Positions 1 through 12,145 of a stretch of 64,000 nt of DNA are shown here, piece after piece. Below the pieces are notes generated by a model, which saw only the letters and a list, made by a program, of their open reading frames with translations, was not told the DNA's origin and searched no databases. Within the stretch, counting starts at the first letter, position 1. Each line of letters opens with the position of its first letter. Origin of the DNA: Balanoglossus misakiensis (lineage: Eukaryota; Hemichordata); contig CM082581.2 in NCBI GenBank assembly GCA_040954595.2, positions 11,904,001 through 11,968,000 on the forward strand, in the 5' to 3' direction. The position numbers were made by a program, and so were the translations under genes.

Positions 1-306
1 CAAGAGGACAAACGCGGCGACAGATTCAACTTCGTTCCGTTTGGAGGCGGACCACGTGGGTGCATTGGCAAACAGCTGGCCCAGCTGATCATGAAAATCT
101 TTGTGGTGGAACTCACGAGAAGATGTCGTTGGCAGTTGGTCAATCCGGAGGATTTGAAGATCGATCTGATGCCGTCGCCGCACCCGGTCAACGGAATGCC
201 TCTTCGCTTCACCAGGCAAGACTGGAACGCAAACATCGTCGACTTCAACAGAGACAATGCGAACCAAGACGCCGCCGTACTAGAACCCCAGACAAACGTT
301 GTCTGA
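1..306 (+). CDS. CYP26: CYP26-type cytochrome P450, 3'-terminal exon only
   Basis: The frame is open from the first base of the window to a TGA at 304-306 and gives 101 residues, so the gene is cut by the window edge. It carries the P450 heme-ligand loop FGGGPRGCIGK; the Cys thiolate codon is at 61-63. The following helix (LIMKIFVVELTRRCRWQL) and the ending PLRFTR are typical of CYP26, the family that 4-hydroxylates retinoic acid in the endoplasmic reticulum membrane. The exon is homologous to the last exon of the complete gene on the opposite strand (4654-5049). The two genes point at each other, so they are probably paralogues from an inverted duplication. The tail after the P450 fold (about 30 residues, N/D/Q-rich) is unlike the partner's. 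Family call is firm; orthology to a particular vertebrate CYP26 is not. Confidence 0.88.
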   Translation, partial: QEDKRGDRFNFVPFGGGPRGCIGKQLAQLIMKIFVVELTRRCRWQLVNPEDLKIDLMPSPHPVNGMPLRFTRQDWNANIVDFNRDNANQDAAVLEPQTNVV

Positions 307-3300
307 ACTTAAAAATACAGAGAAGAATTGTCCTATATGAACCACCAAACCGCAAAGTATTTATTGCTTACTTCGTACAATCATTGAATTAACGAGAACA
401 GGGCTCCTCGCGAACCATGGAACCACATTATTTATTGGTGTTTCCAGGACTTGTTCGCCGACACAATGATCAAGAAGAGTCAAATTTTGAAGAGGAAAAA
501 CTGCAGCAAAGACCATCAAATATATCAACGTGCACGTGCATCGCGTACAGATTTTATTCTCCACCTTCGGACAATCGTTTTTGGAAAGAACAAGTTGGCA
601 GAAAGCCAATAACGCCTGGTCTACGTTCCACACGACACTTCAATCGTACCATCCCCTGCACCCGAGTGACCAGTAAAATACTAGCACAGCACAACTACAT
701 TTCCCCCAGACTTTGGAGATTTGCCAGGTGACCTCGACGAGGTGAATCAGTCTGAAGGTCGTCGACTGCAATTTTCTTAACTTTCCGTTCCTTTTCTGTA
801 TCAGTAACCATGTTATGTCGGTGTCACCTGTATTAACGGCTAAAATGATTTTATATTGGCTTTGGATTTTATATTGAAATTCAAATGATAGCGAAACATG
901 TTTTAATTTATGTTATTTACGCGGATGTTGAATTTATCCATTTAATATTTCAAGTACGGTGAAATGAGAATTTTTATCAGTACACTTATAAATGACATAT
1001 GAGGTCTGAAAATATAACACTGAATTTACATATACGCCATGGACAAAATTTAACCTTAAGTACTGAACATTTTGGAGCGTCGGTTTTTCAATACTGAAAT
1101 ATGTATATATTTTTATGCTAATGTTGTGTACAAGTTTCTTTAAGGAAACGCTTCATTGGCCAATCAAGTCACAGTGCTCTTGTCATTGGTCAAATCGGAA
1201 GCGCCCTCTAACAGGGCATGATTGAATTCCTTTTATTTGGAAGTCCACTGTTCGCCATTCAAATGGCTGAAAACATAGTGTGATTTTCAAAAGTGTATAG
1301 CCGATTGGTCACAGCTTCTGTCTTGGTTTCGAATATTTTCGAAATAAAAATATTGGGTATACTAGGATAATTTGTACGTTAATTTCATAATGGCGATACC
1401 TTTTCGTTATTTTTCATCTACGAGTCCCAGAGGAAATGCCGATGAGCGTCCTCTACAACAATATTAAGAAATCACAACGGGAACATACTGCCGTTGAGGT
1501 ACTATAGTTTTGAAAGAATGAGCGCTTTACAGCGCCATGAACGGTAGAAAGCTAACGGGCTTTTGTTTTCACTCTGCGCTGATAAACAGTCATCACGGTC
1601 TGTTTCGCCATGTCCCTGGTAAGGAAACATTGGGATTTAGTGTTGAGAGACGACGACCACTATCTACCAACAGATTCGCTGAAAAACGAATTCCAATTAA
1701 AAATATATAACGCCCTTGTCTGCCCTCTTTTGTTAGAAAAAGTAGGTCGTGATTTTAACGCGGGCGTATATTCTCGTAATTGACCCGCAAATTATTTATT
1801 ACCGGTGCTTTGTCGCCAAGTCAGAGATGTGTCGTGTTTACCGGGTGAGCCAGAATGTATACGGGTGCCAGTGATTTGTGGTACATCTCTACTCTTTAAA
1901 GATACACATTAGAAATTGTTGTCGGCAAAACAATGTATTGAAATTCTTGACAAATACCGCCGATGCGCCGGTGTGTCGTCGGTCTCGACATTTTTTGTTC
2001 TTTCCCGTGGGAATGTCGATGTATTTATTATCTTCCACGCCCTTTAGTATTTACGGAGAAATAAGGATACCCGCAGCCACGGTTCGTGTGTGGAAAGACC
2101 GTGTCACAGCATACACGTTTTGTAACAGAGCCTTTGTGAAAATTTTAGGGTGCGAATTTTATAAAACCCAGTATTTGACCTGTCAGTTTGCCTGGATATT
2201 GTTGTTACTGTTGCCAAGACAATTAAGGTCCGGTTATTTTAATATTTTTGAACATATAGCAACTGTACATAACACAGGCGAAATGTTATGAAGGCGTAAG
2301 TTTATCTCCTATTGACTGAACCTTGTTGGTTGCATGAACACTGTCTCGTCCATTCTCATAGATATTGTACGCAGTCTCATTCTTGATACACTTATGTCTC
2401 TGCACACGTAACGGGGGGCTCGAACCAGCGACGTGAAAGGCTCCGCTAATACAATGTATTGTAACCACACCCATACCAATTTGAAAGCAAACTGCAACAA
2501 ATAAAAGTGACCACTCTACTTAAAAAGGGCGATAAAGTGCAACCAATGTCGTTAATGCTTCCTACGTGACCCCAAAGCCTTTGCAGTGACATTGTGCTGG
2601 CAGCCTCTATGGTTTTTATGACAATGTTTGTTTTCACGAATAGGGTATATCAGTAGTTTGTATACCGCAGGCTAACATGTGAAAAAAAACCTTCAGAGAC
2701 ATGGAACCAAAACAGTAGAGTGACATTGCCAATACATGTACTGTCTTTACTTTGGGAAAATATGAAAATGGCGAAACCAATCAACCAACAAACAAACAAA
2801 ACACAGATATTTGCCTGTAAATTTTATTAGCTCACGTTTCTTAATCAATTTGCATAGGTTTTGTATATTTCGAGGAAATAACAAGTCAAAAGCTTCCTTA
2901 AAGAAATACATCATCAAACGTTTGCACACAATGAAGACTTTATAATTAACAACTAATTATTAACCACACTTTAATTTTAATAGACCGTTGTGATCTCGTC
3001 ATGGCTGTAGTAAAATGAGACTTTGTATGAACTGCAGGGTTAATGAATAGTTTATTCAGTGGTTGCATAAAACCCCTTGTCAGCGTTCCTGTGCAATATG
3101 TCAGTTTCGCACTCGAAATGACTAAAACATTCTGGAGTTTGTGAAATCACGATGATTTTTAAATACTTTCTTTTCTGAGCTCAGCCGATTGCTGAGTTTG
3201 TCAATGTGTAAGACTTGCAGCCATTCATGCTTGGATAGCTTTTGCAGTGGTTGGAAAACCGACACAACGGAGTGTACGCGGAATTCGCGGCACGTTCTCG

Positions 3301-4653
3301 GCACTGAGACCAGATGGACGAGGCAGGTGAAATTTCAAACAAAGTTCGTTTACCGTCTATACCCGCGTAATATATTTGCTGCAGCGCCGGTCGCAAAGGG
3401 ACAAAGGCTCAGGGCGTCGTTTTAAATGTTGAAAAACATGAGATATCCCAAGCCTATGTCAAGACAAAGTGCCAGGCCAAACTCCCACACGACGCGGGAG
3501 TCAAACATTGTGTACGGACACCTATGCAAATTTAGCCATAGTTACCATGGAAAGTGCAGATACAGCCATGCGATAAAAGCACAGTACCACATGAACATCA
3601 GAAGAGCTAGACACGCCCCTTTAACCATATATGGGCATCTAGAAATTAGAGGTGCCGTTTTTTCCCCTTAAAGATAATTTCAGACACTACCAAAGACGTG
3701 ATTGGCCATCACAACTCTTTTGCCCCGCCCATTTCTTTTTTCCCCCGAAGGATGAAAGCATTGCGCGCTCAATTGACTCGCGGGAGAATTCGTTGAAAGA
3801 CCAACACGTCGCGATCAGTTCAAAACATTCTCATTACATCATCACAAAAATAGCGTCAAGGACACTGTGAAACCATTTCATCAGAATTGGTACATTTTTG
3901 TGTACATTCAAGTGTGCTAAAAACATATACCCTATTACGTAGTTATTCCATATTGGAATAAATCTGACCAAGAACATTCCCAAGACCTAAACTTACCCAA
4001 AATAAAATATTGATATGTTCACCATATTTTTTATCACAAATCACAGTGAAGAAAAACTTCTGCAAACAGGTACCAACGGATTCCATAAGCTCCCACTGAT
4101 ATATTACATATACCAAATGGGAGCTAAATTTAAATAAACGGGAGGTTATTGCCCCGGGCCAGAAAAGGACAGACGACAGGGCAGACTGTTTTCAGACCTT
4201 GATCATTTTTTTTGAATGGATGACAAGGAGTGTTTCCAATTTATCTGTGACAATTGGGGCATTTGGTCTACTGCCAACCTCCATATGTTGTTTACCCAGA
4301 CAGCAGTGGCCGTGTAAGAATAAATATCCTGGGATACAATTAAAATATTTATCCAACCTTACGGATGACGTCATGTATCTAGGTGATCAATTGTTAAATA
4401 ATCGCATGGTTAATTTCAACCCCCGAGAAACTTCGCAAAACGAATAAACAATTTGGTTACGAAAAATGATCGGAATAAGAAAGTTGTACACGATGAAGTA
4501 AAGATCGTGAAATAGAATGGGAGTATTAAAATGATACGACAGTGTACCTAGAACCAAATTATAACGGCATTGGTTTTATAGTTCGGCGCATTTAGGATAA
4601 ATATAATAAGATATTAGCACAATTAGCCCGTGGCTTTCTGATGCGAACAGCCT
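307..4653. other. Intergenic region between two convergent CYP26 genes
   Basis: I found no exon with family similarity or consistent splice sites here. It holds the 3' UTRs of both flanking genes, with a possible poly(A) signal AATAAA at 1343-1348 for the left gene, one copy of a dispersed repeat near 3519, and a tRNA-like box-B remnant near 2416-2433. Open frames in it, the longest being 137 codons at 1878-2291, have low-information composition and no recognisable domain. Confidence 0.6.
3519..3553 (+). repeat. Core of a dispersed repeat, copy A
   Basis: These 35 bases match 40495-40529 at 31 of 35 positions; the shared core includes GGTTACCATGGAAA or a near variant. Both copies lie in non-coding DNA and looser similarity continues on either side. 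Probably a fragment of an interspersed element; the class cannot be told from two copies. Confidence 0.5.
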
Positions 4654-7600
4654 CTATTGGGCCACTGAACTTTCATCGTCTGTGTTCTCAGCGACATTTT
4701 TGGAATTGCAATCCAGTCTGGTAAAGCGAAGCATTAGTCCTTCCGCCACGTGAGGTACCGGAATAAAGGTGACCGTTGGATTGGCCGGACTGACCACCTC
4801 CCATCGGCTGCTCTTCACCAATTCGATCAGTTCGATCTTCAACGTAAGCATTGCAAACTGCTTTCCGAGGCAACTTCTCGGCCCCATTGCGAACGGAATG
4901 TACGAAAACCGATCCCCTTTCTTGTCTTCCTTTTTTTCCGGCATGAAACGGTCTGGATCGAACTTATAAGGATCGGTGTAATTTGGGGCCAAATCTTGAG
5001 TTTCTCTGATACTAAACAACACCGTCCAGCCGACTGGAAATTGTTTTCCCTGGGGAAAAGTAAAAAAAAAAAGATGCAAAGATTCAGGAGAACTGTTTTC
5101 AAATTTCTTGTCTGTAACGGCAATTATGTTGGTTAATGGATATTCTACTTAAGTAAGTTTAAACCCGTCTTCAGTATTCATTGGAGTGGAAACTGAATAC
5201 TCTGCCTGGGTTCATAAACTTTTCCCATTCACCACACACCGGCCGATTCGTCATTCCCCAGGAATGTCTTTGACTACCGTTTCCCCTATCAGACTTCATT
5301 GACGCGTGGCGTCGCATCTCCATGGAGAACCACAACACTGTCAAGCCCCGCCCTTTATTGAACGCCGCCCCCACCCCGTGCTGTCCTTGGATTGACCTTT
5401 GGGTAGACGTCACCACAACAAATGTAGGTCGCTATGGTTTTTGCAACTACACAATGTGTCGCTTCTGAGGGCCGGGTTATTATATGTAGAATTTGAGTAT
5501 CACGTTCACTTACCCACGCAACGCCAAATCAAAGTGAAAGGGGAAAATGAAAGTATTCTTTTCAATAAACCAGCCTATTAATATACGCATTCGTACCATA
5601 GGAATATTTGTATCTCGGTCAATGGAAATATATATTTTTTGCTGGAGTCGCATTTAAAAAAGCCAATGCTCTAGAACATGCGTATAGGCACGTGTAAAAT
5701 GGGACATGGGAGTATACTGTGACCTTTTTATTTTCTTCTGTGTGGGAACTGCTGTGTTAGCTGTCCTCATTCAAAACGGTTTCAATTGGTTCTCAAAATG
5801 ATCGGTGACCACATGACCTGTAGTAATGGACAGGCGTTACATTCAACTGAGAGGCACTAGCAAAGAAGTCTGATCTACAAAGCAGTCAGTAGTTTGAACT
5901 GAACTTTCTATTTGCGCGCTAAATTGAAGCTGTTCGCACGGCCAGGTATTCACAGGGTATTTGGAGCGTTTTTCTGACTGAAGTGTAAAATTGGCGGGTA
6001 TTCCGACAAGCCTGCTTAGATTTTCCACTCACCATCAATTCAAAGGTCTTGGTGACCTTTCTGAAACCAGCTCCGATAGGCGGGGCGATTCTTAGAACCT
6101 CCTTGACAACGCAGGTAATATACCGCAAATTGCAGATGGCGCCCATGGTTATAGGTTCAGAGCTGTCCAGCAATCCGTGCTCTTGCAACTCCAGGCGGGC
6201 TTTCGCCACCACCTCGGGGTGTTGCGCCAGGTACAGCAACATCATGGTTGTCGCGGTCGCCGATGATGTATGTCCGCTGAAGATCAACTCCAAGGCGAAC
6301 CCTTTCAATTGTTCGACATCCATCCATGGTTCTCCGTTTTCATCTGTCTCTTTGGAGAGAATGCTCAATGCATGATCGAAATCGTTTTCAGATTTCTCCT
6401 GGTTTTTCCACTGTTTAATTTTGGCTTCGATTCGGTTGAGTAAAATACGACGACCTTTCATTGCCTATTGGAAAATAAATAACATGGCCGAAACTGTTTT
6501 TAATGCTACACATGCAATGCAGTGTTTCACACAAAATTGAAAGATAAAACGACTCGATCGCAAAAACTTTTCTCTCGCTTCGAGAACTGCCAGGAAACGG
6601 TAATATGCGACAGTAAATACCTTGTTGAAGCCACTGCCTGGCAGGTCAATTGGTACTGCAAAAATAACATCAGCCATATTCTGGTAGACTTCGGCCAGAT
6701 ATTTGGTTTCAGCTTCGTCATGGTCAAAGCCACAGAGCACTTTACCGGCGATGCGAAAGAGCAGTTCGCGCGGTTGACGTTCTCCACACACCACACCCTC
6801 CATGCACCACTTGGTCACAGCCTCCCTCGCGTACTTCTGGATGAAAGGCACATAGGCGGAGAGATGGTTGTGATGGAAAACCTTCATAATTTGTCTGCGC
6901 AAACGATCATGCTCTTCACCAGTGGAGAAAAGGAGAGAACGGGACGGACTACCAAGGGTGGTCCGAATCGACTGTGGATAGAACGGCTCTACAATTTCTC
7001 CGTCGCGCAGTAGAATCTCGCGGACATACTCGACACCAATTACACGAATTGTAGGCCTACCAATGATGTGAGTCTTGAAAATCGGACCATATTTCAAAAA
7101 CTTCTTGCGAAAGAAATTGGACCCCTGAAAGGTATAACACAAACAGCGACTAAGACGTTATTTCGCTGAAGACTGGAATCCAATGATAAGCTAGAAATGT
7201 GTAGAGTACAATGGCGTTTGTAATTTCGAAAATAAATCCGTGGAATATTGACGCTTGCAAGTGGCCAGTTAATTACCAACGACATATTATTCAAATGATG
7301 CATAGCAAACCAGAAAGTCAAGAGTTTGTAAAGCGGTCGAGAATATGGTTTGCACTTCAGTGACAGAGCTTCGTGCGCGCAATTTCCCGCAAGTGATACG
7401 GCCATTTGGCGTCACACTTTGCGAGTCAACTTCTCTCTCTACACATATTCACGTTACTAACCCAGCTTGCCACTAGAACGTATTTGTTCTGCCAAGCTTG
7501 CCTGCTATACGAAAGTAACAGAGGGTTACGCAAACAAACAAACAAACACGAAGGTTAAATTCACCTTGGCCTACAGTTGAATACAATGTCAAGGACATTT

Positions 7601-8201
7601 CAACCGGCAAAAGTTGCCCTTTTACTGGGACAGGTCGTTCCCACATGAATCATGCATGGGGTAAAGAAGCGGCCATCTTCTGTTTTGTGTCGCAAATAAT
7701 TTGATAACCGATTGAATGACGTATTCGAGATATTAGTTAATACTTATATAAAAATAGATGGTAACTCAGATGTTTTCCTTATTAGCCACTTACATGTGAA
7801 AGCGACAGAAAATCTTTGGTGGCATGGGTTTGCCTGGGCCACTCAAGCAAATCTCTAACATGCAAAATTCCTTTTAGGCGCGACCCAAAACGAACGAAGG
7901 CCAATTTAACTTAGGAATCCAATTCGGTCACCCACCAGCAAATGTCAGGTGCATTTAATTGTTCGGCAAATTGCGTTTCAATAATATAAATTTTTACCTG
8001 CATTAAGAATTGTACGGTTTCTCCAATAAACGGCCAGCCCATGCTGCCTTCAGGTAGGGGAGCCGGGCAGCTGACATCTCGTGTATTCTCATTGTAGACG
8101 TTCCACAGCTTTAGTGCCAATGCCAGCAAAATGCACGGCAATATCAGTGGTAGTAGTAGTGGACATAACGCAGTACATGTATTGATAACCAGTGATTGCA
8201 T
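4654..8201 (-). CDS. CYP26: Complete CYP26-like cytochrome P450 (511 aa, 4 exons)
   Basis: Exons on the minus strand are 8201-7998, 7124-6621, 6464-6033 and 5049-4654. All junctions are phase 0 and GT-AG, and the product is 511 residues, normal for CYP26. It starts with a hydrophobic ER anchor (about residues 10-32), then PLPEGSMGWPFIGET, the CYP26-like KYGPIFKTHIIGRPT, the K-helix EVLR (358-361) and the heme loop FAMGPRSCLGK (Cys440). The expected role is oxidative clearance of retinoic acid. Two departures stand out. The I-helix, usually GGHETT in CYP26, reads SGHTSS near residues 299-304, so the acid of the acid-alcohol pair is missing. The heme loop has A-M where the partner gene has G-G. 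It may therefore be a diverged paralogue with altered turnover or substrate. Start chosen at the only ATG before the membrane anchor. Confidence 0.9.
5806..5819 (-). promoter_or_regulatory. DR2-like nuclear-receptor half-site pair in CYP26 intron 3
   Basis: Read on the minus strand, AGGTCA and TGGTCA lie in direct repeat with a 2-base spacer. The first half-site is perfect and the second has one deviation from RGKTCA. RAR/RXR heterodimers are known to use DR1, DR2 and DR5 sites, and vertebrate CYP26A1 is directly retinoid-induced. Chance occurrence cannot be excluded. Confidence 0.35.
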
Positions 8202-8310
8202 CTTCTTGGTTGTCGCAGCTAATAACTGGCGGTTTTATAATGCCTGCTGAAATGCAAACCGATCACACAACGTCAGGTAGGTTTTCAACGAAAGTGATTC
8301 ATTCTGTTCG

Positions 8311-8318
8311 TTTATATA
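8311..8318 (-). promoter_or_regulatory. Candidate TATA box of the minus-strand CYP26 gene
   Basis: The minus strand reads TATATAAA about 110 bases upstream of the start codon at 8201, which would place transcription start near 8280. A second TATAAAA-like match sits at about 8233-8240 but is only some 35 bases from the ATG and would leave almost no 5' UTR. Confidence 0.35.
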
Positions 8319-11300
8319 TCAGTCAGCGCCTCTATAGTTTGACATGAATATTCATAAGGGAAAGTTCGTCTGTCGGTCACACCTCGAGACGTGCCACCGT
8401 ATTCGCCCCACAAACGAATGCGAACTATGAGAAGCCATAAAGCTCTGACACTTGACGTTTTATGACATATAAAGTAGTCGCTGATTTCAAAGTGAAAATT
8501 CTCCAAATTTCCCTGTGCAGTGTCGCAAAAGACGATGAAGTTTTCAGTTGTAGAACAGCAGACTTGGAATATTGTGTTGGGCAAAAGTCGCTCGACTTAG
8601 CGAGAAACCAAGAATACGATGAAGGAAATCTCAACAAAGCTAGCTACATACCGGAAGTGCATTTTGACGTCAGCATGACTCAGACTTCAGTGTGGAAAGT
8701 ATAGTAAGATTTTAATTGGTCTGTTTAGACTCGGAGTATGATGAACTCGATGAAGTTCTCATAGCGGACGATTTCTTGCGGCATTTATTGTATAAGCATA
8801 CAAGGCAACAAAAGCAAATATTTTATTTCAAAACTTAGCAACAAAACTTTATCCCATGAGAAAAAAGTGATCAAAATTTTATTTCAAACTGCTATCATTA
8901 TATATGGATGATGGTGGTGGTGGTGGTAGTGACGGGGTCATATTTCAAGTAGGACACCGTGACACCCACCCTCATGCAGAAACTTCTCCTCGTAAACAAT
9001 TATTACCTTTTTTACAGAAACGCACGGCTCACTAAAGGACAGATCTGTAAGCTCTGAGCGGGAAATGACGTCATCAGTAGACATGGACGACCGACAGCTA
9101 ATGCATCATGGGTTATTTAGCTATTTTGATATCAATATCAGACAGATTCAACTGCAAGCTCAGCATGACTGGCCAAAACACTCAGGATTGACGGTTTCAG
9201 AATACAGGGTAAGCCTATACCCATTGAGTAGCACACATTCAAGATTGAGGTCGAAATGTTTGTCACTCTAATTTCGGTCAACTCGCTATCTGGTTCACCG
9301 ATGTATTGTCAAATTCGTAGTATAGTGAGTTTTACGTCAATGAGCGCCTTTGACAGCTGAGATCCTTTCGTACCTTACTCACTTCTGTGGACACGGGAGG
9401 GGGGGGGGGAGAGTGCAACAAAAGTTCATGTTATCGCTGTTGGCGCTTTTTTCTCACTTTCAACGCCTACAGATTAAGCCGTTGACAAATAGAACCCATT
9501 AACGGGACAAAGCTGCTCAAGTTTTGACCTTTTTGTCCACTTTCATTTGATAGGCTAGCTTATACGGTCTCTCCACAAAAAGGGCATGGCAGGGCTATGT
9601 CGTTCTGCTCATTGAAACATGCTAAATGATCGGCTAGAATCAGGGTAATGATCTTCAAGTCACGTGATTCTGATCTTTCCGCCATTACCGTGATGTCCAC
9701 ATGACCTTAAGACCTGGTATATTTGTTGGTATGAATCCATCACCCAAGGGAAACCATGAAAACTATCGTTTACTTAACATTCTTTTCAGTTCAAACTCTA
9801 TTTACAATTGCATTTTTCAAAAGCTGGTGCGGTTTTAGTCCCGCGATAAATTAAAACAACACGACTTACGCCAGCTTACGACCGACTATCAAATTGTTTC
9901 GTTTAATTTCCGATTGGCAATAGACAAACTTAGGAGTGGTCTGGTCGCTGTCGCCTGACCAGGTGTCGCTGACCAGGTGTTTATGAATAAATTGTCTGGG
10001 CCGTATAAAAGCCTTCAGGTGTCCACGTGACTTCGTCTTCTTCGAATTTACTTTGAAGTCCACGTGGACCCCATCGTTTAGCCAGGCAGTTACAGAGAGA
10101 GGAAGGTGGACACAACGCTGAAGTAAGTTTTGGATAGTGCCAAGCCGATAGTGAGAGATGATACTGTAAATCCAAGGAGCAATAGTGCCGGGAGTTTGTG
10201 TGGTTACCCGTCTTCGTTGACCAGTTCACATAACAAAGTAAACGGGCGATAACATATTCTATTCACAAGTAAGATCTGCTATAGGCGCGTCAGTCCGCTT
10301 GCAGACAACGCTGAAGTAGGCAAGAATCCTCATGACGTATTAACTAGGTCGAGTTCCTTCAAGCATACCCACGTACGTACGCGGTAACCAGGCCACACGT
10401 CTGACGTCCAGCTTTGGTTTTTATGGCGTTTCTAATGCAATTGAAAGTTTGGTGGGGGTCAGCGGTATCTCTGACCATTGACAGCATTAGTCAGAAAATA
10501 TCTAACTTAACTATCCCTTCCCTCCCTCTCTCAGCACCTCAATACATTCTTCCATCCAATTTCAACCTCTGGCTCTGATATCACACTCACAGTTGGTGGA
10601 ATACATTTTATTTAAATCCAGCACACATTTATTTTTTATTTCTCTGAGTGGTCTGATCTCTTATTCTCGACAGGTCTAACATGAATTGTGTGCACCAAAC
10701 GACGCAACATGAATTTGAACACCATAACATTGTGGGTTTGACGTGACCACTGCCAACGTGTGAAGGGAACATCGTGCATTCCTCGATGGGAGTCACCTGT
10801 AAAGTGTATTAGCCAAACTGTGGCCTGCGTACGCCATGCTTCTCTGAACCCATGCAGTGTCGCACGTACACAGATGAAAACACCACGTACAGTGCCGGCA
10901 GCATGTAGGGCCAGGGTTGGAAGTGAAAATGCCGGTCCACGTGGTTACCGCCTTCTTGCGTTTCAAACGCGCAATTATAGCAGCATATGGTAAGTTTACT
11001 TTACTTTTGTCTGTTAATAATTATTAAGCTTATTACCCAGAATAGTATGGTTCACAAACGTAATATCCGATGATATTTCATTGATTAAAATAATTTATTA
11101 TTACGAAACGTCGACTGGTCATCTTGAAATTTATATATAAATAGACAGGATAGGAAGTACTGATTCTGTTTAAAATAGGATGTTAGCAGTGTTTACAAAT
11201 TATCACAGCAACCCCTTCCAATAATCTCAGACACGAGCCAAATCACGGATACCAGATAACGCTAAAGTATCTATGACTGAAAAGAGTCGTGAGGCGTGGA

Positions 11301-11407
11301 CGACAACCAGATTAGCCTCACGTCAAGTAGCACGTGTGGTCGTATTTGCACAACTTCAAATTATACCATTTCATTCAACATGCACCGTGGTTGTTTTATG
11401 ATAATCT

Positions 11408-11420
11408 TGACCTTTGACCG
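11408..11420 (-). promoter_or_regulatory. DR1-like nuclear-receptor site upstream of the SLC16 gene
   Basis: The minus strand reads CGGTCA-A-AGGTCA, a direct repeat with a 1-base spacer of the kind bound by RXR, HNF4 or PPAR-type receptors. It lies about 740 bases before the SLC16 start codon. The first half-site departs from consensus at position 1. Confidence 0.3.
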
Positions 11421-12145
11421 CCGAATTACGCATTACTTTAAACTGACATATGCAGATTGGATTGCGAAATACGCAGAATGACGGGTGCAGCTTGTACGTG
11501 TATGACCTGGAATACTTCAGTTACACATGCTCCTATGCAGACAATCGGTCCATGTATGCACAATATAGCGCCAAGGTGAACAGGTGAGTTGGTATGGCTT
11601 CTTTGACGTAGAATATATGTTAAAGAAATATTTTACAGTCGCATTACTTTTTTGTTTTCATGAATTAAGCATGAAAATCATACCCGAATTGTTGGTCATT
11701 CATCTGAAACCCCACACGAAACGAACCCGGGTTATTTTAACAAATTTTATCGTATGGGCATTTTCTAAATTCCAAAGCTTTTCGTCCTGAAAAAATAAAC
11801 ACGTGACCTCTGTTTTTTATTGATACAGTTTATAAGCTTATATATTTTTCTTGTCTGTATTATATTTTCAATAAGTATCGTAAAACTATCACAACGGTTA
11901 TTTTTAAGGTAATTGATTCTAGATTAATGTCATGCTATGTTGAATATGGGGTCATTGAGATAACGCCCTTCAGATTAATTTGTTAAATTCGAAACATTTG
12001 TGGATTTTTCATAGTCTGGCGTCAAATTCGATTAAAACAGTTGTGATCTATGAAATTGTGAACTTGACATGACTACGGGTTTCCTTGGTTATCGATGAGC
12101 CGATTTGTTTTTGTTTTTTCAGGAATCCCAATTTGAGAATGAAAC

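Larger units (their letters stand above)
8202..12122. other. Divergent intergenic region between CYP26 and SLC16
   Basis: This holds the CYP26 promoter on the left and the upstream region of the SLC16 gene on the right. The first SLC16 exon I can place begins after an acceptor at 12121-12122, so one or more non-coding 5' exons probably lie in this stretch; the donor-like AGGTGAGT near 11581 is a candidate. A DR1 motif is at 11408-11420 and a short G run near 9402. I see no other coding exon. Confidence 0.5.

Noticed and set aside
1878-2291. 137-codon open frame between the CYP26 genes
   Set aside because: No domain, no splice partners and composition like the surrounding non-coding DNA.
2400-2470. 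Possible tRNA gene on the minus strand
   Set aside because: Only a T-arm-like string is seen; the T stem does not pair and no acceptor, D or anticodon arms can be built.
6522-7013. 163-codon open frame antisense to CYP26 exon 2
   Set aside because: It lies opposite a well-supported P450 exon and has no family similarity; it is a shadow of that exon.
8452-8474. Retinoid response element in the CYP26 promoter (DR4/DR5-like TGTCA...CGTCA)
   Set aside because: Both half-sites deviate from RGKTCA and the spacing is ambiguous.
8742-8759. Everted repeat TGAACT-n6-AGTTCT upstream of CYP26
   Set aside because: ER6 is not a retinoic acid receptor arrangement, one half-site is imperfect, and a chance match is likely.
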